Shown here piece by piece: positions 56,408 through 64,000 of a DNA stretch of 64,000 nucleotides (positions within the stretch are counted from its first letter, which is position 1; each line of letters starts with the position of its first letter). Both the position numbers and the translations under genes were made by a program. This DNA is from Podospora comata. Its lineage: Eukaryota; Ascomycota; Sordariomycetes; Sordariales; Podosporaceae. The notes beneath the pieces are model-generated. The model saw nothing but the letters and a program-made list of their open reading frames with translations, did not search any database and was not told where the DNA came from. The DNA lies in NCBI GenBank assembly GCA_017354895.1, contig CP071498.1, forward strand, positions 2,170,001-2,234,000, given 5' to 3'.

Positions 56408-56845
56408 GTCGGTATCCGCGAGGGCGGCTAGAATTTCGTCAAGACATCATCCAGATCTAAGGCAATGTCTATCAGTCACATCGACTAAGTATTTGCATGG
56501 CTAGGTATCACGTCTGCTTACATTAAACACCTCTATATAAGCGCAGCTTGTTGTTTGCTAACATTTGAATGGGTTTGAGATTGCAACCATGAAGAATCAG
56601 GGGCTGACTCGAGCGAATATTTTGAGTTGTCTGGGCGAGCTCGGAAGGCGGACTCATTGCTCGAAAACATGCATGACAACTCACCACAGCCAGTTTGTGG
56701 TCAAGGTGCAGGGTAGATGTCTTTGAATGGGATGCGCGCTTGCCTAATGTAGGTAGACACCAGCAGTAATGGAGGCTGAGAAGGTGCTGGGCTGCTCAGG
56801 CATGACGTTTTACATCAAGACATTTTTTAACGATCACTGAACGTA
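56408..56845. other. gap between the broken NLR gene and the P450 gene
   Basis: 438 bases. No coding frame is supported. It marks the left edge of the apparent terpenoid cluster and is probably the 3' untranslated region of the P450 gene plus the old promoter of the NLR gene. Confidence 0.4.
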
Positions 56846-58492
56846 TTACGCACGACCCCTCAGCTTAAACTCCAACTCCAATGCCCCCGGCGAAGCAGTG
56901 AATTGATCCCTCAACTCACCAACCAGCCTCTCTCCCCTTTCTTTCCCCCAGTACCCAACATCAAACCTCGTCACCAGCAATGCAATGACAAACCTCATTT
57001 CTGCCATTGCAAGTGCTTTCCCAACGCAATTGAACCTCCCCTGACTGAAAGGCTGGAACCCCCTACCATCCCTCACCATCTCAGGCCTTGTGGTCCACCT
57101 CTCTGGAACCCACTCGTGAGCTCTTTCATAGGCCTCCTCCGACCTTCCCATTGACCACCTCGGTGACACAATAGTGATCCCACCTGGTACCCAGCTTCCC
57201 GCAATCTCCAACCCTCCCTCTGGAGTCTGCCGATAACCCCCAGTCGGCACCGCCGGCCAAAGCCTCATAGTCTCCTTAATAACCCCCGTCAGCAACCCAA
57301 CCTTTGCCAGCTCCCCCTTGTCATAAATATCCACCCCGTCCAACTTTCCCCTCAACCTCTCCTGCAGCTCCCTATTCCTAACCAATTCATAAAAAGCAAA
57401 CACCAACGTCGGAGCAATAGTATCACTCCCTGCAATAACAACCGTAACCGCATCCCCATTCAACCACTCCCTATCCTTTTTCAACGTCCCCCTGCTCAAA
57501 CTCTCCTCAATCAACCAATGACTCACATCCCTCCTTGCCCCCACCTTCCCATGCCTTGCGATCCTCTCCCCCATCCGCTCCTTACACCACTCCATCATCC
57601 CCAACCAATCCCTCACAATCCACATCCAAGGCGTGACATAAAACGCTACCTGCGCAAGCCAAGGAACAGCACTAAAGGGTCCCAACAGCCCCATCGCCCG
57701 TCTCAACAACCTCACCGCCCAGTGCCATTTCTGCGATTGCAGCATTTCAAACCCCTGACCAAAGGCAAACTCGCCCATTACATCAAACGTGAAGAAATAG
57801 AACCAGTCAGAGGCATTGATCGGCTTTCCCTGTCTGGATAGACCCTCTATCCTCTCCGCCAGGACTTCAGCATGGTGATACACTCGCGTCTCATAATCCC
57901 TCATAGCAGCAGAAGTAAAACCCTTGTCCCACACCTTTCTCCTCTGGTCATGCTCATGAACATCCCGCGTGGTGTTGAGTGCTATTTCAGGCAGCAAAAA
58001 GTCATACCACACTGCCTTGGTGCACGTACTCTTTGGGCCGTCGATAGTGTTTGGGACAGAGGGGTCAATGATGGTTAGCTCTTCCGGGCCGGTGCGGATC
58101 ACGCTGCCGTGTTGGGCCCGGAGACCTTCAATGACGAGATGGTTTTTCCCGTAGCGGCACTGCCAGACGTGCCAGAATTTTGTGATGGCCGCGAGTTTGG
58201 GACCGGGGAAGGAGCGGAGGCGGTGGAAGTACAGCCGGTAGATGGAGATGCTGCTGAAGAGGCCTAGGATGTAGGAGGTGGTGAGAAAGAAGGTGGCCTG
58301 GAAGGGATTCGGTTGGTCATTGTAGAAGGAAATGAGGTAAATGAAGGTGGTGAGAGAGGAGTAGAGCCAGAATAGCGTTGGGGCTTGCATGTGCCATTCC
58401 CCTCGTATGAAGAGAGCCAGGTGGGAGGTAACCCCAAGCAGGGCGGCTGCTGGGTATAGCACAGCGGAGGGAAGGTCTAGCAGAAGACCCAT
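56846..58492 (-). CDS. cytochrome P450 monooxygenase
   Basis: One frame of 548 codons, no intron, start MGLLLDLPSAVLYPA. The N-terminus has about three hydrophobic segments (residues 10-85), more than the usual single anchor, before FPGPKLAAITKFWHVW. The core motifs are complete: I-helix AGSDT (354-358), ExxR as ETMR (407-410), PERW (463-466) and the heme loop FSQGRFNCVGK with Cys at 489. It resembles fungal P450s of secondary metabolism such as the tryprostatin hydroxylase group, but I cannot give a CYP number. It is divergent from the UbiA-type gene, with 522 bp between starts, and probably oxidises the terpene made by it. It should sit in the endoplasmic reticulum with the haem domain in the cytosol. 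Confidence 0.93.
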   Translation of the reverse strand: MGLLLDLPSAVLYPAAALLGVTSHLALFIRGEWHMQAPTLFWLYSSLTTFIYLISFYNDQPNPFQATFFLTTSYILGLFSSISIYRLYFHRLRSFPGPKLAAITKFWHVWQCRYGKNHLVIEGLRAQHGSVIRTGPEELTIIDPSVPNTIDGPKSTCTKAVWYDFLLPEIALNTTRDVHEHDQRRKVWDKGFTSAAMRDYETRVYHHAEVLAERIEGLSRQGKPINASDWFYFFTFDVMGEFAFGQGFEMLQSQKWHWAVRLLRRAMGLLGPFSAVPWLAQVAFYVTPWMWIVRDWLGMMEWCKERMGERIARHGKVGARRDVSHWLIEESLSRGTLKKDREWLNGDAVTVVIAGSDTIAPTLVFAFYELVRNRELQERLRGKLDGVDIYDKGELAKVGLLTGVIKETMRLWPAVPTGGYRQTPEGGLEIAGSWVPGGITIVSPRWSMGRSEEAYERAHEWVPERWTTRPEMVRDGRGFQPFSQGRFNCVGKALAMAEMRFVIALLVTRFDVGYWGKERGERLVGELRDQFTASPGALELEFKLRGRA

Positions 58493-59014
58493 GGTGGCTA
58501 ACCTTTGCAGGACGGGTGCTATGGTGGAAGACAGGGCCGATATGGCCTAGGAGTGGGGAGAGGGAAGAGATGATGAGGATAGATAAAGCGGATGCTCGGA
58601 ACGGGGTGAGATATCAGGGGGGCCGCATTCAGCCCTATGCCTCCCCTGAACATGGCGGGCTGTCTGATACTGGCGCAGAACGTTGAATGTGAAGACAGCC
58701 GACTGGACCACCGCTCCGTTCTCCGAGCTCGCCTATTTCAGCACATGTTTGTGACCGAAGGGCAGAAACGCTCTTGGCCGTGGCACAGTGGTGATGTTAT
58801 TCCGGGACGTAACTACCCGGACGGAGTTACGGATGTGAAGGAAGATGAGACGCCGTCTGAGAGAATGTGCCGACGGGGCTGGGGTAGTGGCATAGCTGCC
58901 GCGTGGCGATGAGCGAGGAAACAGACATGATCAAATACCCGTCGCTGTCTCTACCAGAGAGACTGGAACTGATTCGGCCCAACCAAGTCGAGTGAACAGA
59001 AACAAAAAGAGATC
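58493..59014. promoter_or_regulatory. shared promoter of the P450 and UbiA-type genes, with a CGG-N11-CCG site
   Basis: 522 bp between divergent starts. 58803-58819 reads CGGGACGTAACTACCCG: CGG and CCG separated by 11 bases, the arrangement bound by Gal4-type Zn2Cys6 dimers. Right after it, 58822-58832 (CGGAGTTACGG) is a direct CGG-N5-CGG. The fungal cluster regulators of this family bind such paired triplets, so this is a good candidate for cluster control. No regulator gene was found in the window. Confidence 0.5.
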
Positions 59015-60016
59015 ATGGACTCCGAGCTATTGAACAGCCAGGTAAGAGTGGTTACCATTATGAAAGGTCTTGCTGCGGGCTAGATACTTACCATGGACCA
59101 GATGGCCGAGGCCATACATCGAATGCAGAAGCTGGTCGGTTGTGGCGTTTTCCATGTCCAATCGATCTGGCTCTTCACCCACAGTGACCTGAAAACGATC
59201 GTGATCCCCCAGTCAGCTTTCGGGATCATTAATGCCATTGCAAGCTCCAACGACTGGCCAGAGGTGCTGAGCCGCGTACCAATGGTCTTCTTTTGGGTTT
59301 GGATCAACCTGTTGCCTTTCGCGATCGACAATCAACGTCAGGCGGAAGCCATACTCGAAGACCGACACAACAAGCCATGGCGGACAATGCCTTCACAGAG
59401 AATGACAGAGGCCCAGGCCAGAATACTCATGCTTCTGTTGTATCCGGTATCTCTCTTCACGAGCCTGCGGCTGGGAGGAACACGCCAGTGTCTGGCGTTG
59501 ATGGTGCTTGGATATGGATACAACGACCTGAATCTGGCTGACAGGAGCTGGATCAGCCGGAACGTTATCAACGCCTTGGGTTTCTGCTCCTTTGCCTCGG
59601 GCGCCTTGGAAGTTGCCATGGACTCGCCCTTATCATTTTCAGGAGAAAACAACCAGACTGTTGTCAAATGGCTTGCTATGATTGGCGGCATTGTCTTCTC
59701 AACGGTACAGACTCAGGACATGGCGGATCAGGTCGGGGATAGCTCGAGGGGCAGAAAGTCGATGCCGTTGGCTCTCGGAGACGGACCGGCTCGATGGATG
59801 ATTGCGATTCCCATGGTTGGATGGTCGATAGTCTGCCCCTGGTTTTGGGGTGCGGGTGCTGTGGTACATGTGGTCGCTGCATTCTTGGGCCTCTTGATTG
59901 CATGCAGGACGCTGACATGGCGTAGCATTGAGGCGGATAAGCGGACTTTCCAATTGTGGAATCTGTGGATGGCAGGTCTCTACACTCTGCCTTTGCTCTC
60001 TGCAGGTGGGCGGTGA
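59015..60016 (+). CDS. UbiA-type membrane prenyltransferase or terpene cyclase
   Basis: The main exon runs to 60016. An ATG at 59102 or 59093 lies in frame, and a small first exon 59015-59041 (MDSELLNSQ) joined across GTAAGA...CAG (about 59042-59101) is likely. There are about seven membrane segments. Counting from 59093, motif one is NLLPFAIDNQRQAEAILED (72-90) followed by HNKPWR (92-97), and motif two is QDMADQVGD (208-216). These are the two metal/diphosphate-binding sites of the UbiA fold in the variant form of fungal UbiA-type enzymes, which include the fumagillin bergamotene synthase Fma-TC. The protein should use a prenyl diphosphate, either cyclising it or moving it to an acceptor. 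Neighbouring P450, hydrolase and methyltransferase genes support a terpenoid pathway. Confidence 0.85.
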
Positions 60017-60689
60017 ATGATGGTGGTGGGGGTTGGGCTGTTGCCTGCCATAGAAACAAGAGGGGGAAGGTGGGGGGTATGAATGTTTGCTCCTTCTCTG
60101 ATACAATCAACTCGCACTCTTTTCATAGATGAGCAATAATTACGTTTCTTTCAAAATCCACAGGACATGTTACTAGGCACTATATACGGTCCTGACCTCT
60201 GCGAGTTCTTTTCAATACCATATATGATCTCAACATCGCTTCACTGATAGATATCTGATATGATCACTACACCCGGTTTTTTAGCAGCCATGTCATCATA
60301 ACTCCGGTCTTTTCACCGCTATCTAATCTGCGCTGATGTGACACAGATTCTCGTTAGGCGAAGCCCGTTCGGGAGGATCGGTACAAAAGGACGCCCGGGT
60401 CCGGTCCAACAGCCGGTACTTTATTGCGACATCGGCTCCGGTCCCACGCCCCCGTCGCTATCATATTTGACGGCCGCGCCACCCCCGCTGCCCGCCAGCC
60501 TGATGAACCGTGGGATGTGAGCTTGGCTTTGTCAGTGCTGACTGCTGACCTGCGCCCGTTCCGACACAGCTCCAGCAAGCTGCCGGATATTTCCCTCCTC
60601 GACACCAGTATCATTCTCGCTTCGTCCTCCGCGCCGTCCTTGTAATCCGCCCTCCTGCAATCCGCATCCTCTGAGCACATTCCATCAAC
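60017..60689. promoter_or_regulatory. promoter region of the alpha/beta hydrolase gene
   Basis: 673 bases between the UbiA-type gene and the hydrolase gene, both plus strand. Several CGG/CCG pairs occur near 60365-60415, including CCGGTCCAACAGCCGG (CGG-N8-CCG), so the same kind of regulator could act. No coding frame is supported. Confidence 0.4.
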
Positions 60690-61463
60690 ATGGCCAAGCC
60701 CGTTTTCGTCCTCCTTCACGGTGCGTGGCACGGTCCGAGCTGCTGGCACCGTGTCATCGCTGAGCTTGAACAGGCCGGCTACAAGGCTGTTGCTCCCGCA
60801 TTACCTTCTTCGGGTTCCACACCACCTACACCCGACTGGTCCAAGGATGTAGAGATAATCCATCAGACTGTTTCGGACCTCGTAAAGCGGCAGGATGTTG
60901 TTGTGGTCACACACAGCTTCAGCGGAATGACTGGCGGCACAGCGTTGGAGGGTCTGGACAAGGATACTTGCATGTCCAGAGGGCTGAAGGGGGGTGTGAT
61001 CAGACTCATCTACATTACAGCCTTTCTTGTTCCGGAAGGGTTCCAACACTCGCCTGAAGGAACGCGAGACAACATGATCCCCGAGATGATTACCAGTCTG
61101 GACTCGGGCATCGTTACGGTCAAGCCAGAGGATGTGAAAGGCATGTTCTATCAGGATTTAGACGACGACACAGTTGCCGAGCTGGCAAAGGAACTGCGCC
61201 CGCAAAGCTTTGGTGCCTTCTGGAGTACCACTACTCACGCCGCTTGGCGCCATGTCCCGACGACCTACATCCTTACCACTGGCGACAGGCCGACCACCGT
61301 TGTTGCGGCACAGTACCTCGTTGACTCGGCAAAAGCAAGTGGTCCACATAAGATTGACAATGTCATCAAAGTCGACACCGGCCATTCGCCCTTCATCAGC
61401 CGACCCGAGTGGACTGCAAAAACATTGATTGAAGAGGCTAATAGGTCACCTCAGCTGGAGTAA
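60690..61463 (+). CDS. alpha/beta hydrolase (esterase-like)
   Basis: One frame of 257 codons; CAACATGG start context. The fold starts with KPVFVLLHGAWHGPSCW (oxyanion HG at 10-11). The nucleophile is Ser76 in VTHSFSGM, the probable acid is Asp199 in TTGDR, and the base is His232 in VDTGHSPF. The small size and the HGAWHGPSCW motif place it with the plant and fungal methyl-esterase/hydroxynitrile-lyase-like AB hydrolases. Within the cluster it could hydrolyse an ester or a thioester, or dehydrate an intermediate. That role is inference. It is convergent with the methyltransferase gene, 58 bp apart. Confidence 0.88.
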   Translation: MAKPVFVLLHGAWHGPSCWHRVIAELEQAGYKAVAPALPSSGSTPPTPDWSKDVEIIHQTVSDLVKRQDVVVVTHSFSGMTGGTALEGLDKDTCMSRGLKGGVIRLIYITAFLVPEGFQHSPEGTRDNMIPEMITSLDSGIVTVKPEDVKGMFYQDLDDDTVAELAKELRPQSFGAFWSTTTHAAWRHVPTTYILTTGDRPTTVVAAQYLVDSAKASGPHKIDNVIKVDTGHSPFISRPEWTAKTLIEEANRSPQLE

Positions 61464-61521
61464 ATCATTGGCTACATAGTTGGAATCAAAGTCCCCTGAA
61501 AATATCTGCTATGGCACAGAC

Positions 61522-62686
61522 TCAATTATCTGGCCTTTGTCCAATAACAGTGAGCCGCCCAACATTGTACGCCAACTTCTGCCTGTCCCGAAATACTCGG
61601 GTAATCAGTTCTCTGCAGCAGCTGCCTAGGTCTCCCGCAATGTGATCCAAAGCCTTGTAGCTCACTTCCTCCGAAGCCATCAATGCTGTGTCCAGCTGAA
61701 ACGGCAAGAGCTCCAAAGGAAACGGACGATTATCGGTGGTAATGTTCACCAAGCCATTCTGCTCGAAGAATTCAGGGAGTCTGACTGGCCAACTGAAAAA
61801 GTGTAAGTAGTTCTCCAGAGTCTGACTTGAGGATAGAATGATTTACTCATCAGTTGTCCAGTTTGGCTTCGTCCCACCCAATGTACCTATCATCTCGAGC
61901 AATGGGGTTAGGTTGTCGGTGATGTTCTTTCCCTCCTTGGTTCGAACTATCTTCCACCTGCTGTAATCAATCTCCCCCCAGGAGATCCACCCGCCGGGCT
62001 CTACGACAAGCACTAAGTATCAGCACATGGCGATACGGCAAGAGCTCAACCGCCTGACCGCAAGAGTGGGACCCATACTCAACAGCTTGACAAGGTTTTT
62101 GATGATCGGAGCGGGATCGTTGCTGTGGACAGCTAGATGAAACAGTTGGATGTGGACAATATCATACCTCCCAACGAGGCGGTCTGGCAGCGGTGCCAAG
62201 CAGTCGAGGTTGTGAACCGACACGTTGGGTGGTAGCCATTCCTTGGGTGGACACTGCGTCAAATCGATATCGAAGCCGTCGATCCTTGCCGAAGCCGGGA
62301 GATATCGCGCCAGGTCCACGAGCCAGATCCTGCACAGAAAAGGATATGGTGTGAACGACATGCATTTGGCCTGCATGGCTGACAGGAAGGGCACGTAGGG
62401 TGAGGGGGAAACTTTAGATGAAACCGTACCCGGTACCCACTCCTATCTCCGCGACCTGCATCCCTTCGCGGTCCGCTGGAATGTTAGGATGGAGACTAAA
62501 TCCGCCGTCTTTCCAAAGGAAATATTGCAGGTTGAGCCTACAACGCAGAAAGGTCAGACTATGATTAACCCACCCCTGAAGGCCAGGGCCAGCCAAGGCT
62601 TCTTTGACATTTTGCACTGACCGGGCATTGGCTGAAAAGCTCCTCCCCAAAATGTACGCTTCGTCATGCGCCGTTTCGTTCGACAT
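61522..62686 (-). CDS. SAM-dependent methyltransferase
   Basis: Four exons, 62686-62430, 62329-62079, 62000-61847 and 61792-61522, with introns of 100, 78 and 54 bp (GTACGG, GTATGG, GTAAAT donors). The phases all agree and the joined product has 310 residues, start MSNETAHDEAYILGRSF. Motif I is EIGVGTGIW (80-88) and is itself split by the first intron. Then come DGFDIDLTQCP (motif II) and YDIVHIQLFHLAVH with LVKLLKPGGWISWGEID (the post-I and motif III region). This is the LaeA/UMTA-like class I type common in fungal secondary metabolism; transfer to O, N or C cannot be told. It is the fourth gene of the apparent cluster. Confidence 0.85.
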
Positions 62687-64000
62687 CTTACGCGTATCAA
62701 TCTGAGGTAGACGAGGCGACCTGAATAATCGAGTTTGGCAGCCACTGACGACAGGTTTTGACAGGATTCCGGCGTATCCGTCCACACAGCTTTATACAAC
62801 ATTCATCACCATCAAGCCGCGCAATTGCTCGCCGTCAACAATCCAACTGGCAAGGCAACCTGTATCACGGAAACTTCCATCACAAAACAGTTTATGCAGA
62901 ATATCGGCAAAAGGACCGCAAGCATGGCTGTGGCGTATGCTCCTACTGGGTGCCTTACCAACGACCCCAAGACCACTCATATTGCACAACTGGTTGCGTT
63001 TGGCCAAACTGTTTACCGAGAGGAGCGTCAAGTGGCCGAAAGTGGATCCGACTGAGGGCATAAGCTTGCATATGCAGCATAGGATCTATGTAGGTTGTCG
63101 TGACGCTCCCGAAGATCCCGTAGCTATGATAGCCCCGGTGGTAGTGCATGCAAAGGTACAGTGGGTATGCCCCTGCATTGGTCAGGGATTCCGCAGATCC
63201 CCCAGCCATGACGGGCTAGAGCCATCTTTTTACACCATTAGTAGGATCGACCTTTGAGAACCAAAGACCAGAAATCGGGCAAACAAACATACAGCATGGA
63301 TCCGAAGGATCTGTACCGCAATACACTTCCAACATTACCTTTAACAGACTTCCATATGCGGGGCAACAGGATTCACTGTCTGACCAACAAAGCTATCACC
63401 GTCCTTGTCCGACCACCTCCGTCATACAGAGCCACATTCGTTCCAAAATCGCATTCGAAAGTCCTACGCAGGACGAAGACGGCTGGATAGGCCCGTCCCA
63501 GCACGTTGTGCGGGTAGCATTGGTCGTTCCTCTCCCGGCCCTTCCGTGGTTCAGCGTGGATGCGGCACAGCTTCACGATAAGGTATGGTGCAACGATCTC
63601 GGTCAGCCAGCGGCGCAAAAGTGCACGAAGCCTGACCGCAAGCAGCCTCAAATTCAACGATGAGCTGAGGCTCCCAGACGCTTATCGGAGAGGCGCTACC
63701 TCAGATAATCGTCGGTTTCCCCCAACATTTCGGCCGTGAACCGGCTGTCACGGAAATTTCATTTTGATATCCTCATGGCAACCTGACCGGCGTGCATTGC
63801 ATCGCCTTCATGCACTTGGGAGGTAGTTGTCCGGACAGAATCAGCAACATCGGTTCATCCCTTGATATTGCCATCTAGACGGTCACCACTGTTGCCGCAG
63901 ATAGAGCCTCATTCCTACGATGGCCCCCTACAATGTCCGCATGGTGTTTCCGACTGCGGTATTAGCGGTGAATAGCACTGGCTTACTCCTGTCCTTTATG
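62687..64000. other. right end of window, no supported gene
   Basis: No intact gene was found. Plus-strand frames at 62825-63055 and 63254-63490 (SMDPKDLYRNTLPTLPLTDF), plus a follow-on in another frame to about 63660 (DGWIGPSQHVVRVALVVPLP), look partly coding. They may be the worn remains of a further gene, but I do not recognise them. The cluster might continue beyond the window. Confidence 0.35.

Noticed and set aside
59042-59083. 42-base intron alternative for the UbiA-type gene
   Set aside because: In phase but shorter than usual for this genome; the 60-base alternative ending at 59101 is preferred, without certainty.

Overview
The window looks like nuclear DNA of a filamentous ascomycete, most likely Sordariomycetes (order not settled). 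Genes have short introns of about 42-135 bp, with two longer ones in one gene. Donors are mostly GTAAGT or GTGAGT and branch points CTRAC-like. A lone 5S rRNA gene sits between protein genes, as in Neurospora relatives, and the conserved proteins are typical of Pezizomycotina. No plasmid, virus, CRISPR array or tRNA was seen.

Layout. 1-10.8 kb is gene-poor accessory DNA: a decayed coiled-coil gene next to a minisatellite, an intact membrane protein with two Cys4 repeats, a broken copy of a large fungal 2OG-Fe(II)-oxygenase family gene that lacks its catalytic part, and a scrap of a NACHT NTPase gene. 11.3-23.3 kb is housekeeping: a BUD3-like RhoGEF, a 5S rRNA gene, REV7 (HORMA), importin KAP114/IPO9 and a PI31-type proteasome regulator. 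24-28.1 kb holds a long unrecognised multi-exon gene that is probably broken. 28.1-34 kb carries a small Cys-containing protein, a salicylate-hydroxylase-like FAD monooxygenase and a Na+/H+ antiporter. 34.2-37.6 kb holds two broken genes and one doubtful small gene. 38.2-51.8 kb is again conserved: a divergent mitochondrial pair (ATP synthase subunit k and MTP18/MTFP1), a divergent stress/repair pair (CUZ1/ZFAND1 and RAD4/XPC), an RNF216-like RBR E3 ligase and a short DCC1-like protein. 53.5-56.4 kb is a broken NLR-type gene with an N-terminal sensor-like domain and TPR repeats.

56.8-62.7 kb is the most interesting part: four compact, apparently intact genes that look like a small terpenoid biosynthetic cluster. 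They are a P450 and a UbiA-type membrane prenyltransferase/terpene cyclase sharing one promoter, then an alpha/beta hydrolase and a SAM methyltransferase ending tail to tail 58 bp apart. The UbiA protein has the IDNQ...ED..NKPWR and DMADQVGD acidic motifs; by family knowledge it would make or prenylate a terpene skeleton for the other three to tailor. The shared promoter holds a CGG-N11-CCG palindrome, a typical Zn2Cys6 regulator site.

Protein calls come from reading translations by eye. Splice sites were chosen by consensus and checked by reading-frame phase. Names of conserved genes are secure where stated. The cluster product, the broken-gene families and the promoter sites are inference.
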